From: Pseudopedobacter sp.
GTDB taxonomy: Bacteria; Bacteroidota; Bacteroidia; Sphingobacteriales; Sphingobacteriaceae
Reading direction: 5' to 3'
DNA: 63,057 bases
NCBI GenBank assembly: GCA_014378105.1
Contig: JACMOI010000074.1
Span: 1 to 63,057, forward strand
The notes beneath the pieces were generated by a model that saw only the letters and a list, made by a program, of their open reading frames with translations, did no database searches and was not told the DNA's origin. Shown here in pieces: positions 47,763 through 57,029 of the stretch. Both the position numbers and the translations under genes were made by a program. Position 1 is the first letter of the stretch. The number at the start of each line of letters is the position of its first letter.

Positions 47763-48782
47763 ATGATTGATTTTAGAAGTGATACCGTAACTAAGCCAAC
47801 CGAAGGAATGTTGGCAGCCATGTTTACTGCAAAAGTTGGAGATGATGTTTTTGGCGAAGATGAAACTGTGAATGCCTTAGAAAAAAAGATAGCGGACTTA
47901 TTTGGAATGGAAGCAGGCATGTTTTGTCCGTCTGGTACCATGACCAATCAGATCGCAATCAAATGTTTTACACAACCTTTAGACGAGGTGATCACTGATC
48001 AAACTGCACATGTTTACCGGTATGAAGGTGGTGGAATCATGTTTAATTCTGCAGCATCAGTAAGGTTGTTAAATGGAGATAGAGGACGTATTACTGCCGA
48101 AATGATAGAAACAGAAATTAATCCCATTGGTAATGTGCATCATCCACACTCTAGCTTGGTAGTTTTAGAAAATACAGTAAATAGAGGCGGCGGTAGTTTT
48201 TATACTTTAGATCAAATTGAACCCATTTATCATTTATGTAGATTAAAAGGATTAAAACTTCACTTAGATGGAGCAAGAATTTTTAATGCTTTGGCAGCTA
48301 GTGGCGATTCGGCAAAAGAATATGGACAATATTTTGATGGTATTTCAGTATGCTTATCAAAGGGTTTAGGTGCGCCAGTTGGTTCAGTTTTATTGGCGAG
48401 TAAAGAAACCATTAAATATGCCAGAAGAGTGAGAAAGGTAATGGGAGGTGGAATGCGCCAAGCTGGATTTTTAGCTGCTGCTGGCATATATGCTTTGGAT
48501 CATCATATAGAAAGATTAAAGGAAGATCACTTGCATGCGCAACAAATAGCCGGCTCAATTAAGAATTTGCCATTTGTTAAAGGTTTGATGCCTGTTGATA
48601 CCAACATCATTATCTTCGAGCTCAATGAGCATAAGAATGCTGATCATTTAGTAGAAGAGTTGAAGCATAAAGGTATTTTATGTGGAACGTTTGGAAAACA
48701 AATGATTCGTTTTGTAACTCATTTGAACGTAACGGCAGATCAAACTCAACAGACCATGGAGATCTTAAAAAAGTTAGCTTAA
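47763..48782 (+). CDS. ltaE: low-specificity L-threonine aldolase
   Basis: 339 residues, fold type I PLP enzyme. DFRSDTVTKPTEGML at the N-terminus, GDDVFGEDETVNALE, LHLDGARIFNA and SVCLSKGLGAPVGS with the PLP-binding Lys are all diagnostic. It cleaves L-threonine and L-allo-threonine to glycine and acetaldehyde in the cytosol. Its last 4 bp overlap the end of the convergent histidine kinase gene. Confidence 0.95.
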   Translation: MIDFRSDTVTKPTEGMLAAMFTAKVGDDVFGEDETVNALEKKIADLFGMEAGMFCPSGTMTNQIAIKCFTQPLDEVITDQTAHVYRYEGGGIMFNSAASVRLLNGDRGRITAEMIETEINPIGNVHHPHSSLVVLENTVNRGGGSFYTLDQIEPIYHLCRLKGLKLHLDGARIFNALAASGDSAKEYGQYFDGISVCLSKGLGAPVGSVLLASKETIKYARRVRKVMGGGMRQAGFLAAAGIYALDHHIERLKEDHLHAQQIAGSIKNLPFVKGLMPVDTNIIIFELNEHKNADHLVEELKHKGILCGTFGKQMIRFVTHLNVTADQTQQTMEILKKLA

Positions 48783-50059
48783 GTTTTATTAGTCAAGATT
48801 TTAGGTAAAAAAACACTAAATGTGCTTCCTGAGCCTAAAGAACTTTCAACTTCAATTTTAGCATTGAGGTGTTTTGCTAATTCTTTTACGATGAACAGAC
48901 CCAAGCCAGATGAACTTTCATTATTGGTAGGTTTATTTTTTAAGGAACTAAACTTATTGAATAATTTCACTTTATCTTCTTCACTAATACCAGGTCCTTC
49001 GTCTGTTATGGCTATCTTAAATCCATCATCCGTTTCAACTAAATTGATATGAATACTTTTTTCAAAAGGAGAAAACTTTAAGGCATTTGATAATAGGTTA
49101 TTAAAAATACGTTTCAAAAAGTTTTGATCAGATGCAATATTGAAATTGTTACCTTTTAGTCTAAAATTTAATTTTATTGATTTTGAATCGGCAGTATTTT
49201 GGAAATTTTTGATGTTTTCATCTATAAAAGATTCCAAATTAAATTGCTCAATAAAATTGCTCAATTCAAAATTTTCCACACTATTAAGTGTTTCCATCTG
49301 ATCAATTAAATGGAATACATCTTTTAGGCTTTTGTTAAAAATACCAACCAGCTCTTCTGTTTCCGAATCCGTAGAAAACTCTTGGAAAAGGTAAGAAAGC
49401 ATTTGAATATTACTTAAAGGTGATTTTAAGTCATGTACAAGAATCTGCATCAGCTGATTCTTTTCGTTCATGATGACTTGCAATTCTTTATTTTTTGTAA
49501 TTGTTTCTTTATTCAGTTCTTCTAATAATTCGTTTTTGTCTTGTATAGATTTCTTAAAGTAAAGTCGGTCAAAATAATTACTTACCCATTGGCCAAGATA
49601 TTGCACAAAATCTCTGTCAGTTTGGGTATAAGGCTTTTCTTTTGGTCTTACTGAAGAAAAATTTAAGGTTCCAATTTCACTTTCGTTAAAAGAGATTGGT
49701 ATTCCGATATAAGAACCGAGACCAAAATCTGTGCAAGATGGATGGTTTTTATGGATGTTAGAATTCCTGATATCATCAACGGATAAAACTTTGTTTTCCT
49801 GAATTGTAAATTCGCAAAAAGTATTAGATAAATTAAGAATTTCTCCTTTAAGAGATGGACTCCCGACGGTAGAAAAATAATCTAAAACCCTGTATTTGTC
49901 ATCTATAATGTTGCAAATAATACCTGTTTCAGCTTCTAGTACTGAGCATGCTACATTTAAAATTTCAGATAACGCACCCTCTTCATTTTTAATTAAAATA
50001 GATGTGATTTTATAAATCTCATCCATTCTTCTCTTAGGTTCGTTATTAAAATTTTCCAT
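48779..50059 (-). CDS. GAF-domain sensor histidine kinase
   Basis: 426 residues without membrane segments. N-terminal GAF domain (about 20-165), short coiled coil (170-205), HisKA with His in ILVHDLKSPLSNIQMLSYLF and HATPase_c with LLSNALKFSP, DEGPGIS and SGLGLFIVKELA. It should sense a cytosolic signal through GAF and phosphorylate an unknown regulator. No response regulator is adjacent, so it is an orphan kinase. Confidence 0.9.
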   Translation of the reverse strand: MENFNNEPKRRMDEIYKITSILIKNEEGALSEILNVACSVLEAETGIICNIIDDKYRVLDYFSTVGSPSLKGEILNLSNTFCEFTIQENKVLSVDDIRNSNIHKNHPSCTDFGLGSYIGIPISFNESEIGTLNFSSVRPKEKPYTQTDRDFVQYLGQWVSNYFDRLYFKKSIQDKNELLEELNKETITKNKELQVIMNEKNQLMQILVHDLKSPLSNIQMLSYLFQEFSTDSETEELVGIFNKSLKDVFHLIDQMETLNSVENFELSNFIEQFNLESFIDENIKNFQNTADSKSIKLNFRLKGNNFNIASDQNFLKRIFNNLLSNALKFSPFEKSIHINLVETDDGFKIAITDEGPGISEEDKVKLFNKFSSLKNKPTNNESSSGLGLFIVKELAKHLNAKIEVESSLGSGSTFSVFLPKILTNKT

Positions 50060-50212
50060 CAGATATTGTATTTATCGTGTAAATCATACACATGACTTCG
50101 TAATTTATCAATAATTGTCTACGTCGAAAATTAACTTAAAAAAATTGAACTTTTATAAGTTAATTTTTGTTTTCAACTTTCTCAAATCGTTTAAACTTTT
50201 ACATTTGTAAAG

Positions 50213-51700
50213 ATGAATAAGATTTTAATTGCCAACAGGGGAGAAATTGCATTGCGAGTGATGCGTAGTGCTCGAGAAATGGGTATCAAAACAGTAGCAG
50301 TTTTTTCTGAGGCTGATAGAGAGGCTTTACATGTTCGCTACGCTGATGAAGCCATTTGTATTGGTCCTGCACCTTCTAATCAATCTTATTTAGTAATTGA
50401 TAAAATCATTGATGCTTGTAAACAAACTGGTGCACAAGGTATACATCCAGGTTATGGTTTTCTTTCTGAAAATGCCGATTTTGCCCGAAGAGTGAAAGCT
50501 TCCGGATTAATTTTAATTGGTCCCTCACCGGAAGCAATGGAAATTATGGGAAATAAATTATCTGCTAAAGCTGCGGCTTTAAAGTATCATATTCCAATGG
50601 TTCCCGGTACAGAAGAAGCCATTACCGATGTAGAGGATGCAAAGCTAAGAGCTATAGAAGTGGGTTTCCCAATTTTGATCAAAGCAGCCGCTGGTGGAGG
50701 AGGAAAGGGAATGAGGATTGTAGAGAAAGCGGATGACTTTGAGGAACAAATGCAATTAGCTGTTTCAGAAGCTGTTTCTGCCTTTGGCGATGGAGCCGTT
50801 TTTATCGAAAGATATGTTACTTCACCTCGTCACATCGAAATTCAGGTTTTGGGAGATACACATGGAAATATTGTTCATCTCTTCGAAAGAGAATGTTCGG
50901 TTCAACGTCGTCACCAAAAAGTGATTGAAGAAGCCCCATCATCAGTTTTAACGGAAGAGATCAGAGCTCAAATGGGAAAATGTGCGGTAGATGTAGCTCG
51001 TTCTGTAAATTATACTGGCGCTGGAACTGTAGAGTTTATACTTGATGAAAATCTGGATTTTTTCTTCTTAGAAATGAATACTCGTTTGCAAGTAGAGCAT
51101 CCAGTTTCTGAATTAATTACAGGGATTGATTTGGTTAAAGAGCAAATTAAAATCGCCAGAGGTGAAGCCATCAGCTTTAAGCAGGGAGATTTAAAAATAA
51201 ACGGACATGCCTTAGAATTGAGAGTCTATGCCGAAGATCCAAAGAATAATTTCTTGCCAGATATTGGCACCCTACAAACTTATATTACGCCAAAAGGCAA
51301 CGGTGTACGTGTAGATGATGGCTTTGAGCAAGGAATGGAAATTCCGATTTATTATGATCCGATGATTGCCAAACTTGTCACTTTTGGAAAAGATAGGAAA
51401 GAGGCCATAGAAAGAATGATTAGAGCGATAGATGAATATGAAATCACTGGAATAGAAACCACTTTAGCTTTTGGTAAGTTTGTGATGCAGCATGAAGCTT
51501 TTACCTCTGGAAATTTTGACACACATTTTGTAGGAAAATATTTTAAGCCCGAAATGCTCGATACACAAAGTGAGGATGAAGCAAAAATTGCAGCCATTTT
51601 AGGAACCATTTTAATGCAACAAAAAGCAAACAAAAATCCTACGCAACAGGTTCAACAAACATCTTCATCATGGAAGAAGAATAGAAAATCATATCAGTAA
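50213..51700 (+). CDS. accC: acetyl-CoA carboxylase biotin carboxylase subunit
   Basis: 495 residues. KILIANRGEIALRVMRSAREMG at the N-terminus, the ATP-grasp glycine loop AAAGGGGKGMRIV, ERECSVQRRHQKVIEE and FLEMNTRLQVEHPVSE are diagnostic. It carboxylates biotin on a carrier protein for malonyl-CoA synthesis. About 45 residues longer at the C-terminus than E. coli AccC, with a Gln/Lys-rich tail. No accB is adjacent, so a role with another acyl-CoA carboxylase is possible. ribE starts 11 bp later. Confidence 0.9.
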   Translation: MNKILIANRGEIALRVMRSAREMGIKTVAVFSEADREALHVRYADEAICIGPAPSNQSYLVIDKIIDACKQTGAQGIHPGYGFLSENADFARRVKASGLILIGPSPEAMEIMGNKLSAKAAALKYHIPMVPGTEEAITDVEDAKLRAIEVGFPILIKAAAGGGGKGMRIVEKADDFEEQMQLAVSEAVSAFGDGAVFIERYVTSPRHIEIQVLGDTHGNIVHLFERECSVQRRHQKVIEEAPSSVLTEEIRAQMGKCAVDVARSVNYTGAGTVEFILDENLDFFFLEMNTRLQVEHPVSELITGIDLVKEQIKIARGEAISFKQGDLKINGHALELRVYAEDPKNNFLPDIGTLQTYITPKGNGVRVDDGFEQGMEIPIYYDPMIAKLVTFGKDRKEAIERMIRAIDEYEITGIETTLAFGKFVMQHEAFTSGNFDTHFVGKYFKPEMLDTQSEDEAKIAAILGTILMQQKANKNPTQQVQQTSSSWKKNRKSYQ

Positions 51701-51711
51701 AATCTAGCATT

Positions 51712-52296
51712 TTGTTTACAGGAATTATAGAAACGTTGGGTACGGTAACCCAACTAGAAAAAGAGCAGGGAAATCTTCACATTACTGTTAAGTCTGCAAT
51801 CTCTCATGAACTAAAGATTGATCAATCAGTAGCACATAATGGCGTTTGTTTAACGGTGGTAAAATTAGCAGATGATGAACATACAGTAACAGCGATTGAC
51901 GAGACTTTACAAAAATCAAACATCGGAGATTTAAAGGTAGGGGATTTAGTAAATTTGGAGCGCTGTATGCAAATGAATGGACGTTTAGACGGACATATAG
52001 TTCAAGGTCATGTAGATCAAACGGCAATTTGTAATCACCTAAATGAAGCTGATGGAAGCTGGATTTATACTTTTCAATATGATGCCAATAAAGGAAATAT
52101 TACGGTAGAGAAAGGTTCAGTTTGTGTAAACGGAATCAGTTTAACGGTGGTAAATTCTGGTATTGATACTTTTTCTGTAGCCATCATTCCATTCACCTAT
52201 GAACATACGAATTTACAAAACGTACAAGTTGGAGATAAGGTTAATCTCGAGTTTGATATCATAGGTAAGTACGTGGCAAAGCTGATGGGAAAATAA
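51712..52296 (+). CDS. ribE: riboflavin synthase alpha subunit
   Basis: 194 residues made of two homologous lumazine-binding halves (MFTGIIETLG..., then a second repeat from about residue 97 with IVQGHVDQT). SVAHNGVCLTVV and GSVCVNGISLTVV are the paired signature. It makes riboflavin from two dimethyl-ribityl-lumazine molecules. Start is TTG: the canonical MFTGIIE begins there, and upstream in frame there is a stop without an ATG between. Probably co-transcribed with accC. No FMN riboswitch is visible. Confidence 0.95.
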   Translation: MFTGIIETLGTVTQLEKEQGNLHITVKSAISHELKIDQSVAHNGVCLTVVKLADDEHTVTAIDETLQKSNIGDLKVGDLVNLERCMQMNGRLDGHIVQGHVDQTAICNHLNEADGSWIYTFQYDANKGNITVEKGSVCVNGISLTVVNSGIDTFSVAIIPFTYEHTNLQNVQVGDKVNLEFDIIGKYVAKLMGK

Positions 52297-52456
52297 TAGT
52301 TAATTTTGCAGCAAATAATTTTTTAAAAGATCAAATTAAGTCATATTAATTAATCAGGACTTGAAAAAATAATTCTGATTTATCTGTTTCAAAAATCATA
52401 TTAAAATATAGTTACTAATTAATACATTTAAGGATTACAACATCCATGAAATTAAG

Positions 52457-53227
52457 ATGTACCAGTTTCTAAGTAGTAATAAAAGAAATTTAAAATCCAT
52501 TTATTTAATGGTTATTTCTTCTTTATTTCTATTTTTTTTAAATAGTTGTAGCATTTTATCAAAAAATGTATTTTCTAAAAATGGTGGTATAAAAAGGACT
52601 GATTTTGATTTGCCAGTCATCACTTATCCCTCTAAAATACAAACTAAAAAACCCTTAGTTTTTCTGTTTTCTGGCGACGGTGGTTGGTTAGATTTTAACG
52701 ACAAATTAGCCATAGCTTTTGCAAATAATGGTTATAATTCTGTAGGTTTTAATTCAAGAAGTTATTTTTGGGATAAGAAAACGCCGGAGAAAACAGCTCA
52801 TGATATTGCCTCATTGATTAATATCTATCTAAAAGAATACCATTCGAGAAGAGTCATTTTATGTGGTTATTCATTTGGAGCCGATGTTGTCCCATTTATT
52901 TATAATCGATTGCCTTTAAATCTCAAAAATAAAGTCCACACTTTAGTACTTTTATCTCCTTTTGCTTCCACAGATTTTGTAGTACACACCTCAGATTTAT
53001 TAAATATTGGAGGTGATAAGCGTGAATTTAAAGTTTTTCAAGAAGTAGGAAAAATACAGATTCCAACTTATTGTTTTTATGGAGAAGATGAATCTACTAA
53101 ACCTTTAATTGAAATTAAACGGAGTAACTTTTTTGTGGAGTTGCTTCCTGGAGATCATCATTACAAAGAATCTTCTTATCAAACCATCATCAACAGTTTT
53201 AAATTTAAGAGAGTACCAAAAAAATAA
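52457..53227 (+). CDS. VirJ/AcvB-family hydrolase, lipoprotein form
   Basis: 256 residues. A hydrophobic leader ends in a lipobox (FFLNSC, Cys31), then a VirJ-type alpha/beta hydrolase: PLVFLFSGDGGWLDF, nucleophile Ser in LCGYSFGADVVPF, and a probable catalytic His in LPGDHHYKES. In Agrobacterium, AcvB/VirJ is a periplasmic lysyl-phosphatidylglycerol hydrolase. Here a paralogue follows 178 bp later and mprF is convergent beyond it, so lipid headgroup removal is a plausible role. ATG at 52508 is an alternative start. Confidence 0.8.
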   Translation: MYQFLSSNKRNLKSIYLMVISSLFLFFLNSCSILSKNVFSKNGGIKRTDFDLPVITYPSKIQTKKPLVFLFSGDGGWLDFNDKLAIAFANNGYNSVGFNSRSYFWDKKTPEKTAHDIASLINIYLKEYHSRRVILCGYSFGADVVPFIYNRLPLNLKNKVHTLVLLSPFASTDFVVHTSDLLNIGGDKREFKVFQEVGKIQIPTYCFYGEDESTKPLIEIKRSNFFVELLPGDHHYKESSYQTIINSFKFKRVPKK

Positions 53228-53404
53228 AATTTCAATTTATATATTGAAAGGGATCTCTTATTTAGTTGTAAAAGCTGCAGATATTCTGATTTTGAAATTA
53301 AAAGGCAGAAAACATATTGCATCTAGTATTAAAACGTTTGTATACTATTTAATGCTTTAATATTTAAAAAAACTAAAGCATAAGAGTAAAATTCTAGAGC
53401 CATC

Positions 53405-54100
53405 ATGAAATTTTTTATTACCATTTTTATCTATTCAATTACGCTTAGTCTATCAAATAAAGCCAACGCTCAAACAAAATTTGATATTTCTGCCTATCCA
53501 ATTCATGTGCAATCTAAAAACACGAATAAGCCAATCATACTATTTATTACTGGAGATGGTGGCTGGAATAGTTTTTCTACGCAATTAACAAATGAATTAG
53601 CAAGAAACGGATATCCATTTATTGCTTTTGACTCAAAAAAATATTTTTGGGACAAGAAAACTCCCTTACAATTTGGGAAAGATGTTCAAACAATTTTAGA
53701 TCAATATTTAAAAGAATGGAATAAAGAGTCATTCATCATCGTAGGTTATTCTTTTGGTGCCGATGTCTGTTCTTTTTTACCCGCAAATTTATCCAAAAAG
53801 CTTTCAGATAAATTGGATGCAATGGTTCTGCTATCGCCAGGTTATTCTACAGGTTTTGAAGTGAAATTAATGGGAATGTTAAGTAGCGGAGGTCCATCTA
53901 ATTCAGAAAAATACAAGGTATATCCTGAGTTAATGAAATTAAAAATACCAGTTAGCTGTATTTTTGGAGCCAGTGATGATAATGATTTTAAGCTGGGTTT
54001 AAAAGAAACGGAATTCGTACATAAAATAATTTTGCCGGGCAATCATCACTTTAATGATGATATTTTAGTGGTTTCAAAAGCAATTATCAAAGGACTATAA
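53405..54100 (+). CDS. VirJ/AcvB-family hydrolase, secreted form
   Basis: 231 residues. Signal peptide (MKFFITIFIYSITLSLSNKANA), then PIILFITGDGGWNSF, SKKYFWDKKTPLQFGKDV, nucleophile Ser in IVGYSFGADVCSF and His in LPGNHHFNDD. It shares the whole fold and several exact motifs with the lipoprotein paralogue upstream, but is periplasmic rather than lipid-anchored. Its stop lies 22 bp from the convergent mprF stop. Likely acts on the same type of lipid substrate (inference). Confidence 0.82.
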   Translation: MKFFITIFIYSITLSLSNKANAQTKFDISAYPIHVQSKNTNKPIILFITGDGGWNSFSTQLTNELARNGYPFIAFDSKKYFWDKKTPLQFGKDVQTILDQYLKEWNKESFIIVGYSFGADVCSFLPANLSKKLSDKLDAMVLLSPGYSTGFEVKLMGMLSSGGPSNSEKYKVYPELMKLKIPVSCIFGASDDNDFKLGLKETEFVHKIILPGNHHFNDDILVVSKAIIKGL

Positions 54101-54121
54101 TTTTTACTTTCAATTTTGCTT

Positions 54122-56710
54122 TCAACTTCCTTTAGATACTCTTTTTAAAGCAGCAGGAACCTGCAGAAGGTGGTAATTATGGCTATAAATTAAATACTTC
54201 TTTTCCCAATTTGGGTAAAATTTCTCTTTGTATTTCCTTAATCCTTTAAACTGTCCAAATACTTTTAAATTCTCATAAGCATATTTTATGGTTTTTTGGG
54301 TAAAATTTACATTCTCCATACCAGACATTGGAGCCAATCCCATGTTGATGGATTTAAAACCTTCTTCTTTTAAATAAAGGAAAGTTTTCGCTAATAACAT
54401 GTCTAACACTCCATTTGGGCCATCCTTAATTTTTCTTATTAGATCATAAGTAGCTTCGCCTGCTGCATAATCAGGTATAATATTTAGAAATGCATAAACT
54501 TTTTCTTCCTGATCTTCAATCGTTAAGATAGTTTGTGTTTTCAAAATACTTTTATCAAATATTCCTTGCGTAAAAGCCACTTCTTTTTCTCCAAGTTCTT
54601 TTATCCAAGTATTTGATACGATTTCTAACTTTTGTAATAAGCCTTCTTTAATGGGTGCTGTATAAACCTTAAGTTCGTAACCTTCTGCGGTTAATCGGCT
54701 TATGGCACTTCTGGTAGTTTTCATTTTTCCACCTTCTAACTTAAATTCATCTAAATTTAAAATAGCTTCTTCTCCAATTGGAATGGATTTTCTGCCTATA
54801 GATGTATATAACGCTAAAGATTTTTGTGGGATTCTATAGTAAGTGCTAATAAATCCATTTTGCTGACAAAATTCTTCAAATAAATGAATCATTTCTAGCT
54901 TTTCATCATCATTTGCAGCAACAGGGTCTTCTAACACCACAGCAAAATGACGCGTCACTTTAAAGCTGATGAATGCAGTTTTAGTATTATTAAAAAATAG
55001 AAATTTGTCAGGATAAGTCTTAAAATAATCTAGTGCAGAAGTACCATGATCATGAACTAGTTTTTTAGCTATTTCAAATTCTTCCTCAGAATTATAAGGT
55101 TTGGTGAAATAGGGTCTCAAAAAGTTGTAGATAACAAACAAGATAATTGCAGCTCCTGATATATATATTGATTGTTCGAATCTTAAACCAAATTTGGTAA
55201 GTGGGATAATGGCTTTATCGTCTATTAAAAATAAAAGCTTAAGGACAGCCTCAAGTGCATCAATAAAATGAAATTCGATTCCAAAATGTTTTTTATTTAT
55301 AAAGTAAAAACCCAATACGCCGTAGGCTAATAAAGCCATTATTGCGGATAAAATAATTGTATAATTAAAATAGACGAGCTTAGGATGCGGTTTTAATTTA
55401 TAAGAGTTTTTAGTGTAAAGCAACGACGATGCGGCAATAAAGGCTAAAATGGCTTCTTCATAATCTGCCGCTTTGATTAAGTGTCCAATTAACGAAAATA
55501 CAGTTATTGATAGTGCTGTATACCATGCTCTTTTAGATCCTTGAAGTAGGAATATACTGATGATGACGAGTACTAATCCAAAAACTAAAACCAAAGAGTT
55601 GCTGGTAGTTATTAACTCTTCTGGAAGTAAATTTTTAACTAACCTTAATCTTGATGGAATAGCAGGAGTAATAGCCGAGATGATATTTACGACACCTAAA
55701 ATCAAAATAATACTAGCAGGTAGAATTCTTAAGACAAGGTTGTCTTTTTTAGTTAGGAAACTTAACAAGCCAGCAACAAGAGGAATCCAAAATTCAAAAA
55801 ACCTGAACAATAATGTGATTGTAGCTGCCGCAATTATAGGAAAACCAAACTGTTGTAAAACTAAGGTTAAGGATATTTCTATAGCCCCAAGTCCTCTAAG
55901 AAATGGAGAGGCTATTAGTAAAACCACCATTACAATATAACCGATGATGGAGGCTGATAAACTTGCATTAAAACCTAACGCCAGCATACATACATACAAA
56001 TGTGCAATACCAATAAATTCTATTACTGTAGAAACTAAAAGTGTTTTCCAAAATTGCGCTCTATTTATTTTTTGATCTACCATGTCATCTAGTATGGTAG
56101 ATAGGGAGGGTTTAAATCTAGTAAGCCATTGGTAGGCTTTACTTTTTACTGATATAGAATAGATTAAAAAGATAAAAAATCCAGTTAATAAAATAAGAAA
56201 TGCAAATCCTAATAATTCTGCTGTACCTAAATGGGTAAAAAGCAGTGCTATTCCTAAAACAGGAATAGCAACCAAAACCACAGATAAAATTCCGCAGAAA
56301 CCAAATATAGTTGAGGCTAAATGTATTTGGGATTTTGTGATTCCCTTAGATTCGATGTCTTTTGTGAAAAAAGCGAGAGAAGAAAATCCACCAGCGGGCA
56401 AAAAAATACTCACTAGATTTCGCTTCAAAAAAAGATTCACTGCAAGCCTTAAAGAAATAACTTTATTAAGAGCTTTAAAGCTATAGATATACATAAACCC
56501 TTGGGCAAAAATATAGATAACGGTTAATAGGATACCCAACAAAATATAAAATGGATTACTCTGATCTAACTGTTCTCTTATTTTTAAAACCTCTATATGC
56601 TCTTGTTTAATAAAGAATATGGCCATAGCCAACATAAAAACGGCTAGAAAAAGTTGCCAAAAGAATTTATTGTAAACTATTTTAGATAGATATGTTTTGG
56701 CGTTACTCAT
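54122..56710 (-). CDS. mprF: MprF-type aminoacyl-phosphatidylglycerol synthase/flippase
   Basis: 862 residues: an N-terminal flippase region with about 8 helices (UPF0104 type, KRNLVSIFLPAGGFSSLAFF near residue 90), further helices to about 530, and a C-terminal DUF2156 synthase (about 540-860) with EDPVAAND, GRKSIPIGEEAILNLDEF and MGLAPMSGMENV. It transfers lysine or another amino acid from tRNA to phosphatidylglycerol, and flips the product, giving resistance to cationic peptides. Convergent with two VirJ/AcvB hydrolases that could reverse the reaction. Confidence 0.92.
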   Translation of the reverse strand: MSNAKTYLSKIVYNKFFWQLFLAVFMLAMAIFFIKQEHIEVLKIREQLDQSNPFYILLGILLTVIYIFAQGFMYIYSFKALNKVISLRLAVNLFLKRNLVSIFLPAGGFSSLAFFTKDIESKGITKSQIHLASTIFGFCGILSVVLVAIPVLGIALLFTHLGTAELLGFAFLILLTGFFIFLIYSISVKSKAYQWLTRFKPSLSTILDDMVDQKINRAQFWKTLLVSTVIEFIGIAHLYVCMLALGFNASLSASIIGYIVMVVLLIASPFLRGLGAIEISLTLVLQQFGFPIIAAATITLLFRFFEFWIPLVAGLLSFLTKKDNLVLRILPASIILILGVVNIISAITPAIPSRLRLVKNLLPEELITTSNSLVLVFGLVLVIISIFLLQGSKRAWYTALSITVFSLIGHLIKAADYEEAILAFIAASSLLYTKNSYKLKPHPKLVYFNYTIILSAIMALLAYGVLGFYFINKKHFGIEFHFIDALEAVLKLLFLIDDKAIIPLTKFGLRFEQSIYISGAAIILFVIYNFLRPYFTKPYNSEEEFEIAKKLVHDHGTSALDYFKTYPDKFLFFNNTKTAFISFKVTRHFAVVLEDPVAANDDEKLEMIHLFEEFCQQNGFISTYYRIPQKSLALYTSIGRKSIPIGEEAILNLDEFKLEGGKMKTTRSAISRLTAEGYELKVYTAPIKEGLLQKLEIVSNTWIKELGEKEVAFTQGIFDKSILKTQTILTIEDQEEKVYAFLNIIPDYAAGEATYDLIRKIKDGPNGVLDMLLAKTFLYLKEEGFKSINMGLAPMSGMENVNFTQKTIKYAYENLKVFGQFKGLRKYKEKFYPNWEKKYLIYSHNYHLLQVPAALKRVSKGS

Positions 56711-57029
56711 AGGTATAATCTTGCAAATGACTAAAATGAATTAAATGAATATTAATGTCAAAATATTAATTCTTTTAGATTTAAGGTAGGGCAAAGATAG
56801 TAATGAATCTAAGTTTTGAACTTTATTCTCTATTAATTTAAGGTTTACTACTAATCAATGTTATATAAATACGCTATTAGTAAATGACAGACAACCATAT
56901 TAATTATTTGTAAAACATAATATCTAAAGACACTTAATAATAAATTTTATTTTAAATAAGAGATAATTTTTTGTCAATTTTAATTAATTATAAGTATCAA
57001 GTTAAAACTTACGTAGTTTTGCAACTTAT
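56711..57029. other. divergent leader region of mprF and the helicase gene
   Basis: 319 bp, very AT-rich, no gene. TAGTTTTG at 57014-57021 fits a -7 box for the helicase gene but would give an almost leaderless transcript. Confidence 0.5.

Noticed and set aside
51701..51712. FMN riboswitch ahead of ribE
   Set aside because: Only 11 bp separate accC and ribE, and no RFN-like conserved segments are seen.
55160..55180. tRNA-like TTCGAATC sequence
   Set aside because: It lies inside mprF and no cloverleaf or acceptor stem surrounds it.
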